DNA of 36,052 nucleotides from Oscillibacter sp. Its GTDB lineage: Bacteria; Bacillota; Clostridia; Oscillospirales; Oscillospiraceae. The stretch covers positions 1-36,052 of the forward strand of contig JAAVHC010000059.1 of the NCBI GenBank assembly GCA_014799925.1, written 5' to 3'. Below the pieces are notes generated by a model. It saw only the letters and a program-made list of their open reading frames with translations, searched no databases and had not been told where the DNA came from. Shown piece by piece: positions 23,715 through 30,527 of the stretch (the first letter of the stretch is position 1; every line of letters begins with the position of its first letter). Position numbers and translations under genes: made by a program.

Positions 23715-23924
23715 CTACCCCTCTCTGACGTATTCCAGCAAATCCCCCGGCTGACAGTCCAGCAGTTCGCAAATTTTGGAAACATTCTGCAAAGAAATGT
23801 ATTTGCTTTCTCTTAGGGCTTGTATTACACCCTCTGACAGTAATTTATCTTTCCGTAGTGTGCTGGTATTGTACCCTGCCGCTTTCAGAGCGGCGATAAT
23901 GTCAATCTTGTATTTGATGCCCAT
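23715..23924 (-). CDS. Cro/C1-type repressor facing a three-operator array
   Basis: 69 residues, with a GGAGG site nine bases before the ATG at 23924. The fold is a Cro/C1-type HTH: IDIIAALKAAGYNTSTLRKD, L-L-S-E-G-V-I-Q-A-L-R-E-S-K-Y as recognition helix, L-Q-N-V-S-K-I-C-E-L-L-D-C-Q-P-G-D-L-L-E-Y as the closing helices. It is distantly like the chromosomal regulator at 8498. It is divergent from the gene at 24138, and the region between holds three spaced copies of a TTTACAC-N8-GTGTAAA operator and two promoters. It is probably the master switch controlling the element's right block (24138-26200), by autorepression and repression of that block. Confidence 0.87.
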   Translation of the reverse strand: MGIKYKIDIIAALKAAGYNTSTLRKDKLLSEGVIQALRESKYISLQNVSKICELLDCQPGDLLEYVREG

Positions 23925-23994
23925 TGTATTCCTCCAATCCGGGTGACCGCTGAAAAATTGCGGCCCTTCTCCATTGTCCTTATTGTAGCACAGG

Positions 23995-24087
23995 ATTACA
24001 CAGAAAACAATGTAAAATATCAACAAAAATTTACACAGAATTTTGTGTAAATTGCGAATTGATTTTACACAGCTAATAGTGTAAAAT
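23995..24087. promoter_or_regulatory. Operator array and divergent promoters
   Basis: Three palindromes with consensus TTTACAC-N8-GTGTAAA: O1 23995-24016 (ATTACAC/ATGTAAA), O2 24030-24051 (perfect, arms TTTACACA/TGTGTAAA) and O3 24064-24085 (perfect). Centres are 35 and 34 bases apart. On the minus strand TTGTTT, a 17-base spacer and TACAAT form the repressor promoter, whose -35 overlaps O1. On the plus strand TTGATT (24059-24064), a 17-base spacer and TAAAAT (24082-24087) form the promoter of the right block with O3 inside its spacer. Confidence 0.85.
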
Positions 24088-24137
24088 AATAATCAGTTAA
24101 GGGGAACACCCCAATAAAAATAAAGGAGATCAAAACA

Positions 24138-24416
24138 ATGAGTAGAAACGAACTGGAAGCCAAAATCGAGGCCCTGACCGAATGGGAAGCCGTGATCGAA
24201 GAAGCCAAAGCGGAAGCCGAAGCCCTGCGGGATGCAATCAAGGCCGAAATGCTGGAACGCGAAACCGAAGAACTGACCGCCGGGAAGTATATCGTCCGCT
24301 GGACTTCCATCATCTCAAACCGCTTTGATACCACGGCTTTTAAGAAGGTCATGCCGGACGTTTACAAGGCTTATACGAAAGCCGTTTCCAGCCGCCGCTT
24401 CTCCATCAGCGCATGA
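24138..24416 (+). CDS. Coiled-coil element protein, 92 aa
   Basis: 92 residues, ATG after AAAGGAG (24122-24128). The first 50 residues are a Glu/Ala/Lys coiled coil (MSRNELEAKIEALTEWEAVI, then A-E-A-E-A-L-R-D-A-I-K-A-E-M-L), followed by L-T-A-G-K-Y-I-V-R-W-T-S-I-I-S-N-R-F-D-T-T-A-F-K-K and a closing S-R-R-F-S-I-S-A. This layout is seen in small proteins of clostridial phages and integrative elements; some are described as Gam-like nuclease inhibitors, but I do not claim that activity here. It is the first gene behind the repressor-controlled promoter. Confidence 0.8.
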   Translation: MSRNELEAKIEALTEWEAVIEEAKAEAEALRDAIKAEMLERETEELTAGKYIVRWTSIISNRFDTTAFKKVMPDVYKAYTKAVSSRRFSISA

Positions 24417-24482
24417 AAAACGGCCCTTGCCTGACAGCCGACCAAAGCCCAGGCAAGAGGCCATACCTTCCACCGCTACAAC

Positions 24483-24517
24483 GGAGAGGGCAAGAAATAT
24501 TATAGCTTGCCCTCTCC
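24483..24517 (+). repeat. Hairpin between coiled-coil and SprT-like genes
   Basis: GGAGAGGGCAAG (24483-24494) pairs perfectly with CTTGCCCTCTCC (24506-24517) around an AT-rich 11-base loop. No T-run follows, so it may stabilise or attenuate the transcript rather than end it. Confidence 0.7.
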
Positions 24518-24549
24518 CAAAAATCAAGATATAAAGGAGATTTTCAGAA

Positions 24550-25197
24550 ATGAAACAGTTGACAAGCTATAATCGGGTAGCCGGGTATTTGAACAAAATG
24601 TTCGACATGCTGAACGCCGAATTTTTTGAGGGTACACTTTCAAGGCCCACCATCACCATTCAGTCCACGCCCCGCGCATACGGTCACTTCTCTTTGCGGG
24701 ACAACACATGGATTTCTGCCGTAGGCGATACGCACGAAATCAACATCGGCGCGGGAACGCTGGCGCGGCCCATCGAGGAAGTAGCTGCCACCCTCTTACA
24801 TGAAATGGTACACTATTTCAATTATGAGAACGGGGTACAGGATTGCAGCCGGGGCAACACATACCACAACAAACGGTTTAAGGCAGCAGCAGAGGCCCAC
24901 GGCCTGACCGTCACCCATAGCGACAAATACGGCTGGTCACATACCGCCCCCGGTGATGCCCTGTTAGATTTCATCCTTGAAAACGGTTTAACCGATATTC
25001 TGATTAACCGAAACGAATACGGCGGTTTTCAAGTGACAGGAACGGGAACGCACAGCGGCACAGGAACGCCCCCACCGCGCCGCCCCACCAGCACAAGGAA
25101 ATATATCTGCCCTTGCTGCGGAAACTCTGTGAGAGCCACGAAAACAGTCAATATCGCTTGTTTAGACTGTGACGTGCAAATGGTAGTTGCCGGGTAA
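24550..25197 (+). CDS. SprT-like zinc protein
   Basis: 215 residues. The SprT-like domain covers about 5-125: a helix with Y-L-N-K-M-F-D-M-L-N-A-E-F-F, the strand-turn L-S-R-P-T-I-T-I-Q-S-T, then L-L-H-E-M-V-H with ligands H84 and H88 and general base E85, and a third His in T-Y-H-N-K-R-F (H106). A Gly/Thr/Pro linker leads to a C-terminal zinc ribbon, C-P-C-C-G ... C-L-D-C. Cellular SprT/Spartan proteins degrade DNA-crosslinked proteins; element-borne ones probably help replication or entry, but the substrate is unknown. ATG after AAAGGAG (24533-24539). It is in the repressor-controlled block. Confidence 0.88.
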   Translation: MKQLTSYNRVAGYLNKMFDMLNAEFFEGTLSRPTITIQSTPRAYGHFSLRDNTWISAVGDTHEINIGAGTLARPIEEVAATLLHEMVHYFNYENGVQDCSRGNTYHNKRFKAAAEAHGLTVTHSDKYGWSHTAPGDALLDFILENGLTDILINRNEYGGFQVTGTGTHSGTGTPPPRRPTSTRKYICPCCGNSVRATKTVNIACLDCDVQMVVAG

Positions 25198-25205
25198 CAT
25201 ACAGA

Positions 25206-25227
25206 GGGCGGGGAGCAATCCCCGCCC
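25206..25227 (+). repeat. Intergenic hairpin
   Basis: GGGCGGGGA (25206-25214) pairs with TCCCCGCCC (25219-25227) around GCAA, nine bases after the SprT-like stop and before the next ribosome site. No T-run; similar hairpins follow the next two genes. Confidence 0.75.
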
Positions 25228-25249
25228 CCGCAAAGGGGGATATAAAGAA

Positions 25250-25552
25250 ATGACGATTTTAGAAAATTTGTGGTTCGGGAATATTGCCCCGGTTGATAGA
25301 AGTTTCACACGGGGGAGCGAAATCAGAGAACTATTAGAGGCCCTAACTGCCTATGAGGATATATTTACCGCCGAATTATCCACCGAGGGCCAACGCGCAT
25401 ATACCGAGTATGACAAGCTGATTAGTAGAATTTCTGAAATTTCAGAATGTGACGCTTTCGGAAAAGGCTTTCGGCTGGGGGCGCGGTTGATGCTGGAAAT
25501 ACTGACAGAGGAAAATACACAGATGCCGACTATCATTGACGGTATGAGCTAA
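25250..25552 (+). CDS. DUF6809-like protein
   Basis: 100 residues with the layout of DUF6809 proteins of Clostridia: M-T-I-L-E-N-L-W-F-G-N-I-A-P at the start, a helical middle rich in Glu (E-I-R-E-L-L-E-A-L ... L-S-T-E-G-Q-R-A-Y-T-E-Y), and a closing F-G-K-G-F-R-L-G-A-R-L-M-L-E-I. Function unknown; these genes recur in clostridial phages and integrative elements. The ribosome site is a weak AAAGGGGGAT (25233-25242). It sits between two hairpins in the block controlled by the Cro-like repressor. Confidence 0.75.
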   Translation: MTILENLWFGNIAPVDRSFTRGSEIRELLEALTAYEDIFTAELSTEGQRAYTEYDKLISRISEISECDAFGKGFRLGARLMLEILTEENTQMPTIIDGMS

Positions 25553-25559
25553 ACAGAAT

Positions 25560-25582
25560 GGGCGGGGGACAGTCCCCCGCCC
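25560..25582 (+). repeat. Intergenic hairpin before the resolvase gene
   Basis: GGGCGGGGGA (25560-25569) pairs with TCCCCCGCCC (25573-25582) around CAG, in the 48 bases between the two genes. Like the hairpin at 25206 it is directly followed by the next ribosome site. Confidence 0.75.
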
Positions 25583-25600
25583 CATGAAAGGGGATATATC

Positions 25601-26200
25601 ATGATTTACGGATATGCACGTTGTTCCACCAATGAGAGCAAACAGGACATAAACAGACAAGTCCGCGAATTGAAAGCGGCGGGAGCGGAACAGATATTTT
25701 TGGAGTACGAACACGGGGACAGCAAAATCAAGAGCCAACAACGGGCCATGCTGGAACAAGCCCAGGCCGGGGACAGCATTATCACGCTGGAAGTCCCCCG
25801 TTTGGCCCGCAGCACACAGCAACTTTGTGAGATCATCGACACGGTGAGCGCGAAACACCTACGATTGCAGATAATAGGCAGTATCACCCTTGATTGCCGC
25901 AACGGACAGGCCGACCCCATGAGCGAGGCATTTTTACAAATGGCTGGGGTATTCAGTCAGTTAGAACTTTCCATGATACGCGCCCGCGTCCGTTCTGGAA
26001 TGGCAAACGCAAAAGCCAAGGGGAAGCAGATCGGGAGGCCACAAACCACCGCCGAGGACATACCCCCTATTTTCTTCCGCCATTACCCCGCCTTTGCTGC
26101 TGGAAGTCTGAATGTCAGCGAGTTAGCGCGGGTGTGCAATTTGAGCCGCACAACAGTCTATAAGTATATCGGCATGATGAATGGGGGACGCTCCGCGTGA
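25601..26200 (+). CDS. Serine recombinase (resolvase/invertase family)
   Basis: 199 residues. The catalytic domain opens MIYGYARCSTNESKQDINRQ with nucleophile S9, has Y-E-H-G-D-S-K-I-K-S-Q-Q-R-A-M-L, then S-I-I-T-L-E-V-P-R-L-A-R-S with the catalytic Arg pair, and the E-helix segment Q-L-E-L-S-M-I-R-A-R-V-R-S-G-M-A-N-A. A C-terminal HTH (V-S-E-L-A-R-V-C-N-L-S-R-T-T-V-Y-K-Y) binds the crossover site. It is of small resolvase size, not the large integrase type. It may resolve element multimers or invert a segment; no res-like site was found. ATG after AAAGGGGATA (25587-25596). Confidence 0.92.
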   Translation: MIYGYARCSTNESKQDINRQVRELKAAGAEQIFLEYEHGDSKIKSQQRAMLEQAQAGDSIITLEVPRLARSTQQLCEIIDTVSAKHLRLQIIGSITLDCRNGQADPMSEAFLQMAGVFSQLELSMIRARVRSGMANAKAKGKQIGRPQTTAEDIPPIFFRHYPAFAAGSLNVSELARVCNLSRTTVYKYIGMMNGGRSA

Positions 26201-26213
26201 GCGTCCCCCATTC
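26179..26213 (+). repeat. Perfect 15-bp hairpin overlapping the resolvase stop
   Basis: GAATGGGGGACGCTC (26179-26193) pairs with 26199-26213 around CGCGT; the TGA lies at 26198-26200. It is the third GC-rich hairpin closing a gene in this block and lies two bases from the next promoter. Confidence 0.8.
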
Positions 26214-26214
26214 A

Positions 26215-26243
26215 TTGACATATCGGCGATTTGGGGGTATGAT
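26215..26243 (+). promoter_or_regulatory. Promoter of the WYL regulator gene
   Basis: TTGACA (26215-26220), a 17-base spacer and TATGAT (26238-26243): a near-consensus promoter separating this gene from the repressor-controlled block. Confidence 0.85.
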
Positions 26244-26279
26244 GTACCATATAAAGCACATGGAGAGGGAGGCCCCCGA

Positions 26280-27305
26280 ATGGCAAAATCAGAAAATCAA
26301 AAGGTGAAGACACTTTTTGTTGCAAAATTCTTTCTGGAAAATTCAGACGAAAATCACCCCGTCACAGCTGGAGACATTACCGACTATCTCAAAAACGAAT
26401 GTGGTATTGAATCAGAACGCCGCGCCATTTACCGTGATATTGCCGCCCTCCGGGATGTGTTCGGCATGGATATAGACGGGGGACAGGGCGGAAAATACCG
26501 CTTGTTATCCCGGCAATTTGAATTTGACGATTTGCGGCTGCTGGCGGAATGTGTCCACGCTGCAAAGTTTATTTCCGCCCCTAAAGCAAAAGACCTTGTT
26601 TCCACAATAGCGGAATTTTGCAGCAGCTACCAGGCCGAGGAATTACAAAGGGAAGTTTTTCTATGCGACAGGGTAAAGACCACCCGCAAGGATATTCTAT
26701 TGATTATCGGTATTATTCAATCCGCTATGTCTACCAGGGAGAATGGAAAACCCAAGCCCCCGCAGAAAATCAGCTTCAAATATTTGAAGTACACTCTACA
26801 AAATGGCAAAACCCAGGTGGAACGCCGCAGGGGAGCCGCTTACAAAGTCAGCCCCTATAAGCTGCTGATAAATGAGGGCAATTATTATCTGTTGGCCTAT
26901 GATGATAAAGCCCAGGATATGCGGACATATCGCATTGACCGTATGAAAGAAGTAAAAGCCCTGGACGAGCCGCGAGAGGGTGAAGAAGCCTTTGCAGCTA
27001 TTGACATGGAAACATATACCCGCCGCGTGTTCTCCATGTATGGAGGCCCGCAAAAGCGTGTCAGCGTCCGCTTTATCAATCCCCTATTGGATACCGCAAT
27101 AGAACGGTTTGGAACGGCCCCCGATGTATTTTATAGACCAGACGGGGAGCGGCATTTTGTAGTGACCGCCGATGTAGAGATCAGCGACCAATTCTTTTCA
27201 TGGGTATGCGGCTTTCGGAAAAAAGCAAAAATTATCAATCCCCCCGATGTAGTGGAGAATATGCAAAAGTTCTTGAAAGATATTTCCGACAGATACGAAA
27301 CTTGA
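26280..27305 (+). CDS. WYL-domain transcriptional regulator
   Basis: 341 residues. An N-terminal winged helix (about 8-80, with A-G-D-I-T-D-Y-L and S-E-R-R-A-I-Y-R-D-I-A-A-L-R as recognition helix), a helical linker, then a WYL domain (about 160-280: V-S-P-Y-K-L-L-I-N-E-G-N-Y-Y-L-L-A-Y with the aromatic motif, R-T-Y-R-I-D-R-M) and a C-terminal WCX-like extension. WYL regulators sense nucleotides or DNA damage and often govern mobile elements and defence loci. GGGAGG (26267-26272) precedes ATG 26280. Single gene with its own strong promoter, convergent with the integrase, suggesting an independent regulatory input to the element. Confidence 0.9.
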   Translation: MAKSENQKVKTLFVAKFFLENSDENHPVTAGDITDYLKNECGIESERRAIYRDIAALRDVFGMDIDGGQGGKYRLLSRQFEFDDLRLLAECVHAAKFISAPKAKDLVSTIAEFCSSYQAEELQREVFLCDRVKTTRKDILLIIGIIQSAMSTRENGKPKPPQKISFKYLKYTLQNGKTQVERRRGAAYKVSPYKLLINEGNYYLLAYDDKAQDMRTYRIDRMKEVKALDEPREGEEAFAAIDMETYTRRVFSMYGGPQKRVSVRFINPLLDTAIERFGTAPDVFYRPDGERHFVVTADVEISDQFFSWVCGFRKKAKIINPPDVVENMQKFLKDISDRYET

Positions 27306-27316
27306 TAGGAGATGCT

Positions 27317-27353
27317 GAAAGCAGATAGAAACTTGCCGTTTCTATCTGCTTTC
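27317..27353. terminator. Bidirectional terminator between WYL and integrase genes
   Basis: GAAAGCAGATAGAAAC (27317-27332) pairs perfectly with 27338-27353 around TTGCC, with T-rich sequence on both outer flanks. Confidence 0.88.
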
Positions 27354-27366
27354 TTGTAAAAAGTTC

Positions 27367-28575
27367 TTAAAGCATGTTCAAATTGCCTTGCAGGATATTG
27401 ACCCCCGACTTTGAAACGGCGATATAATACCGCTGTGTCACCTGGATATTCCCATGCCCCATCTGATTACACAGCAAATGCGTGGGGGTATTCATTTCCG
27501 CCATGAGTGTACCGTAAGTGTGCCGCAAGTGGTGATACTTGAAGTCAATATGAAACCGGGCCTTGATTTCCCGTGTGGGGTATTTCATGGAATTGACCGT
27601 CTGGATTTTCCCGTTAGGCAGACAGTTGACAAGTTCCGTTGAAAAAATCTGCTTGCCGCCCAAGTCCTCAATCAGCCTTTGATTCTGTTCCCGCAGCGCG
27701 GCAAATTGAATTTCATCCTCTGACCGCCGCCGCGCCAATTCTTGAAAATACACTTTCAGTTTGTCGCACATGTAGATCATTCGTCTGGCGTTGTGGGTTT
27801 TCAGCGGCACTAACTTGATAAGCCCATCCTGATATTGCATTTGACGGTCAATCAAAATTGTGCCATGCTCCACGTCTACATTCTCCCATTTCAGCCCGAA
27901 ACATTCATTGATACGCAGACCACAAAACCGCCCCAACAGGTACGCCGTTTCCGCATTTGTCCCCCGGAAATAATCATCCAGAATTACAAGTTCCTCTCGG
28001 CTGAACGCGACAATATCAATATCATCATCACTTTTCAGCTTTGGCATGTGGATTTTCGTGTCCTTATTGACGCACAGCTTATTATAGTTATCCACAGCCA
28101 AATAATTGCGGGAATAGGCTTGACCGAAAATCAGATAGAACATTTTCAAAAAACTTTCTACATAGCGATAAGACAGCCCCCGGTTATAGTAAAGTTCCGT
28201 CAAGTAGTCTACAACTTCCGCCGCGCTGATTTCGTCAATGTACCGCTTGCCAAAAGCGGCACAAAGGTGATTGTCCCACAGGCTTTCTTGCTTGCGAATG
28301 GTGTTATAGGCTTTGCCGCTCCGCCCCTTTTCGCAATACTCTTGATAGACCTCCGCCACCGTCTTTCTGACCGTGGGCTTTGGCCTCCGGGAATTTTGTT
28401 CCGCTTCAATGGCAGCTTGCCGCGCCTTGATTGCCTCCCGCTTTGTTTTGAAAGGTGCGCCAAATTCATCTTTTGTCTTTCGCGCCTCTTTCCGTTCGCC
28501 GTTCACCATCAATACATAGCGATAGCCCCAGCATTTGTTGGGCAGTTGATAAACGCCCGTGTCGTTCTTTGCCAC
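27367..28575 (-). CDS. int: Tyrosine site-specific integrase
   Basis: 402 residues. N-terminal arm-binding domain (1-60, Y-Q-L-P-N-K-C-W-G-Y-R-Y) and SAM-like core-binding domain (70-165), then the catalytic domain with R221 (G-L-R-I-N-E), K259 (P-L-K-T-H-N-A-R-R), H348-x2-R351 (Y-H-H-L-R-H-T-Y-G), H374 (M-G-H-G) and nucleophile Y383 or Y384 (Q-R-Y-Y). All five catalytic positions are present. The start is GTG at 28575 with GGAGGGG at 28581-28587. It lies 163 bases from the right core, the normal place for the integrase of such an element. The target is rubrerythrin codons 95-100. Confidence 0.95.
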   Translation of the reverse strand: MAKNDTGVYQLPNKCWGYRYVLMVNGERKEARKTKDEFGAPFKTKREAIKARQAAIEAEQNSRRPKPTVRKTVAEVYQEYCEKGRSGKAYNTIRKQESLWDNHLCAAFGKRYIDEISAAEVVDYLTELYYNRGLSYRYVESFLKMFYLIFGQAYSRNYLAVDNYNKLCVNKDTKIHMPKLKSDDDIDIVAFSREELVILDDYFRGTNAETAYLLGRFCGLRINECFGLKWENVDVEHGTILIDRQMQYQDGLIKLVPLKTHNARRMIYMCDKLKVYFQELARRRSEDEIQFAALREQNQRLIEDLGGKQIFSTELVNCLPNGKIQTVNSMKYPTREIKARFHIDFKYHHLRHTYGTLMAEMNTPTHLLCNQMGHGNIQVTQRYYIAVSKSGVNILQGNLNML

Positions 28576-28588
28576 TGTAACCCCTCCA

Positions 28589-28653
28589 TTGTGGATTTTT
28601 TTGTGGCAAAAAGCCGAATATCCACAATGCGAAAATTACCAGTTGTGGCAAAG
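28589..28653. promoter_or_regulatory. Right-end arm-type integrase sites
   Basis: TTGTGGAT (28589-28596), TTTGTGGCAAA (28600-28610), GAATATCCACA (28616-28626) and TTGTGGCAAAG (28643-28653). The last three are the inverse of left-end words at 17402-17421 and 17509-17516. They overlap the integrase promoter region, so integrase binding could also control its expression. Confidence 0.72.
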
Positions 28654-28699
28654 AAAAACGTAGTTTAACTGCCCTGGGACATGTGAGCAACCCGCGCCG

Positions 28700-28733
28700 A
28701 AACGTCAAACGCCGGGTACGGCGTTTGACGTTT
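28700..28733. repeat. 14-bp palindrome next to the right core
   Basis: AAACGTCAAACGCC (28700-28713) pairs perfectly with 28720-28733 around GGGTAC and ends five bases before attR. It may be an accessory site for recombination or an insulating terminator toward the stranded gene fragment. Confidence 0.75.
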
Positions 28734-28738
28734 TGGCA

Positions 28739-28755
28739 GAGAAGGCCGCTTACGA
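28739..28755 (+). repeat. Right attachment core (attR)
   Basis: The 17-base copy of the core at 17014-17030, marking the junction back into host DNA. Confidence 0.9.
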
Positions 28756-28999
28756 GGAGGCCGAGCACGCCGCCAAGTTCGCTGAGCTGCTGGGCGAGGT
28801 CGTCACCGACAGCACCAAGAAGAACCTGGAGATGCGCGTCGAGGCCGAGAACGGCGCTACCGCCGGCAAGATGGAGCTGGCGAAGATGGCTAAGGAGCAG
28901 GGTCTGGACGCTATCCATGACACCGTTCATGAAATGGCCCGCGATGAGGCCCGACACGGCAAGGCTTTCAAGGGCCTGCTGGAGCGGTACTTCGGCTAA
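28739..28999 (+). pseudogene. Stranded original 3' end of rubrerythrin
   Basis: Encodes residues 95-180 of rubrerythrin with a protein sequence identical to the intact gene, but lacks the rubredoxin domain and any ribosome site or promoter. Joined to the 5' part at 16732 it would restore one gene, so it is the host's own 3' end, displaced 11.7 kb by the insertion. It differs from the element's copy at 14 of the 244 bases beyond the core, all third-codon positions and all silent. The host terminator still follows it. Confidence 0.92.
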
Positions 29000-29016
29000 G
29001 CAAAGTCCTTCTGTTA

Positions 29017-29054
29017 TCGTGGAAATACCGGCCTAAAAGCCGGTATTTCCACGA
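29017..29054 (+). terminator. Original rubrerythrin terminator
   Basis: TCGTGGAAATACCGGC (29017-29032) pairs perfectly with 29039-29054 around CTAAAA, followed by TTTCTAAATG. It is 18 bases from the stop of the stranded fragment and unlike the terminator the element brought. Confidence 0.88.
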
Positions 29055-29104
29055 TTTCTAAATGTTCCTGAGGGTTTATCTGTCCATACGGGGTATATCT
29101 ATAG

Positions 29105-29945
29105 ATGCAAAGTGATATCATAAAAGCCCAAACACTGCCAAATCGCGATACAGATACAGATTTCATTCGCATATTTGCCGCCATTGGCGTTGTGATGATC
29201 CATGTATCGGATATCAGTACTTTTTCCGGGCTCTTTCTGAATGCTGTAGCGCGTTTTTCCGTACCGGTGTTTGTCATGATCAGCGGATATTATATGCTGG
29301 CGCATAAACCCGACGGCAGACGGATCGCCCAAAAATGCGGCAAGCTCTTTGGCCTGATGCTGTTCTGGTCCGGAATTTACTATGGATATAACCTGCTGCA
29401 TGGCATTCACGACTATACCGGCGTGCGCAGTTTGCTGACCTGGCTGCTCACAATGCCTGTCCACCTCTGGTATATCTACGCGATTATCACACTGTATCTC
29501 TTTACGCCGCTGTTCTACGTTTTTGTGAACGCCGCATCCAGAGAGGAGTACCTTTACGCACTGGCGCTGATTTTTTTGTTTGGTTCTCCTGTTGTGATCC
29601 TTCTGCGTTCGGGATGGGTTCCGCTTCTAGCTGTCATCCTGGATAAAATGAAAGCGGCCTATTTGCTCGGCATGGTCTTCCTGTATCTTTTGGGCGGATA
29701 CCTGCGGAGATATGATGTTGATCGCGCGGAATGCCAGGGCGCAATTTATCTGCTGGGCGTTGTGGGAACGGCGGCGTCCATTGCAGGGACGGCTTTGCTG
29801 AGGGATAGCGGAGCTGCTGCTGAGTTTTTTTGCGCCCAACGTCATGGCGGAGGGCGTTATGGTGTTCCTGTTCTGAAGAGGATTGCCGGATAAGCGCCGC
29901 ATCTTTTGGAGCGGCTGATGCAGGAGAGCCGTTCGCCTGCAGCTT
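29105..29945 (+). pseudogene. Acyltransferase-3 family membrane protein, decayed
   Basis: The first 230 residues read as an acyltransferase-3 (OafA/WecH-like) membrane protein: D-F-I-R-I-F-A-A-I-G-V-V-M-I-H-V with the conserved His, F-S-V-P-V-F-V-M-I-S-G-Y-Y-M-L, W-Y-I-Y-A-I-I-T-L-Y-L-F-T-P-L-F. At about 29810 the frame shifts: the family-like continuation ELLLSFFAPNVMAEGVMVFL lies in the next frame as far as TGA at 29874, then K-R-I-A-G returns in the first frame and meets TAA at 29891-29893. Remnants (LLERLMQESRSP) continue to about 29945, where the gene is cut short by the neighbouring VOC gene. Intact members are about 340 residues. No good ribosome site is seen before 29105. Not expected to make an active O-acyltransferase. 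Confidence 0.75.
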
Positions 29946-30389
29946 CTATGGACCGTCGTGCTCAGGCGGTGTATGGCCTCCCGTACTCCCAATTTCAAGT
30001 AAATTTCCTTCGGGGTCAGCTGCATAAAAGTTTCGGATACCAAACGGATACGTTATGGGCCCTCCTGCTGGAAACGGCACACCCAGCTTCGACAGCCGTT
30101 CATATTCCAAATCCACATCAGCAAAACCAGGAAGCCAGAGGGCAATTTCAAAAGTCTGGTTAATACCCTTTGGCGGGACATAATCTTCACCTATTGCCTT
30201 TACAAATTCTTCCCTGCTGTACATAAACAGAGATAATTCGCCATTTGCTGTTTTAAAATCCGCAAAAGGCCCGCCGTTCCATTGTGTTTGAAAACCCAGG
30301 ATGTCTCTGTAAAAATGGACCATTTTTTCCATATTGCCCACCAACAGTCCCACACCCGTCTGCACATCTTTTCCAATCAATGTTTTCAT
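29946..30389 (-). CDS. VOC superfamily (glyoxalase/bleomycin-resistance fold) protein
   Basis: 147 residues with two beta-alpha-beta-beta-beta modules: G-V-G-L-L-V-G-N-M-E-K-M-V-H-F-Y-R-D-I-L-G-F at the start and Y-P-F-G-I-R-N-F-Y-A-A-D-P-E-G-N-L-L-E-I at 113-132, the latter carrying the last metal ligand Glu. Members bind metals and handle glyoxals, antibiotics or small aromatics; the substrate is unknown. The first ligand is not an obvious His. The AAGGAG site touches the ATG at 30389 with no spacer, so the real start may be the TTG three codons on (30380), which has normal spacing. It is convergent with the decayed acyltransferase, which it truncates. Confidence 0.82.
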   Translation of the reverse strand: MKTLIGKDVQTGVGLLVGNMEKMVHFYRDILGFQTQWNGGPFADFKTANGELSLFMYSREEFVKAIGEDYVPPKGINQTFEIALWLPGFADVDLEYERLSKLGVPFPAGGPITYPFGIRNFYAADPEGNLLEIGSTGGHTPPEHDGP

Positions 30390-30527
30390 CTCCTTAACGA
30401 CTTCCGATTTGCCGCTCTGATACTTTTTCTTGAAAAAGCATCAGAAAGAGCTTTTTATGCGAGCCTATACCCATTGCAAATCCCGGATTTTTGCCCGGTG
30501 ACGATATTGCGCTTTTAATCGGCGCAT

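Larger units (their letters stand above)
17014..28755. mobile_element. 11.7 kb integrative element inserted in rubrerythrin
   Basis: The boundaries are set by a 17-base direct repeat (17014-17030 and 28739-28755). Moving from left to right the element holds the replacing rubrerythrin 3' end, arm-type repeats, two paralogous unknown genes, a small acidic gene, a lipoprotein, an RHH protein, a primase-like gene, an amber-broken gene, a nested inverted repeat, a small unknown gene, a Cro-like repressor with operators, a coiled-coil gene, an SprT-like gene, a DUF6809-like gene, a serine resolvase, a WYL regulator and the tyrosine integrase, then the other arm sites. Base composition is visibly more AT-rich than the flanks. 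There is no relaxase, coupling protein or type IV secretion gene, and no phage structural gene. It fits a small integrative (mobilisable or satellite-like) element. Confidence 0.9.

Noticed and set aside
28739-28999. The second rubrerythrin piece as a simple gene duplication
   Set aside because: It starts exactly at the core repeat next to an integrase, lacks the 5' half and is followed by a distinct native terminator; integration explains all of this.
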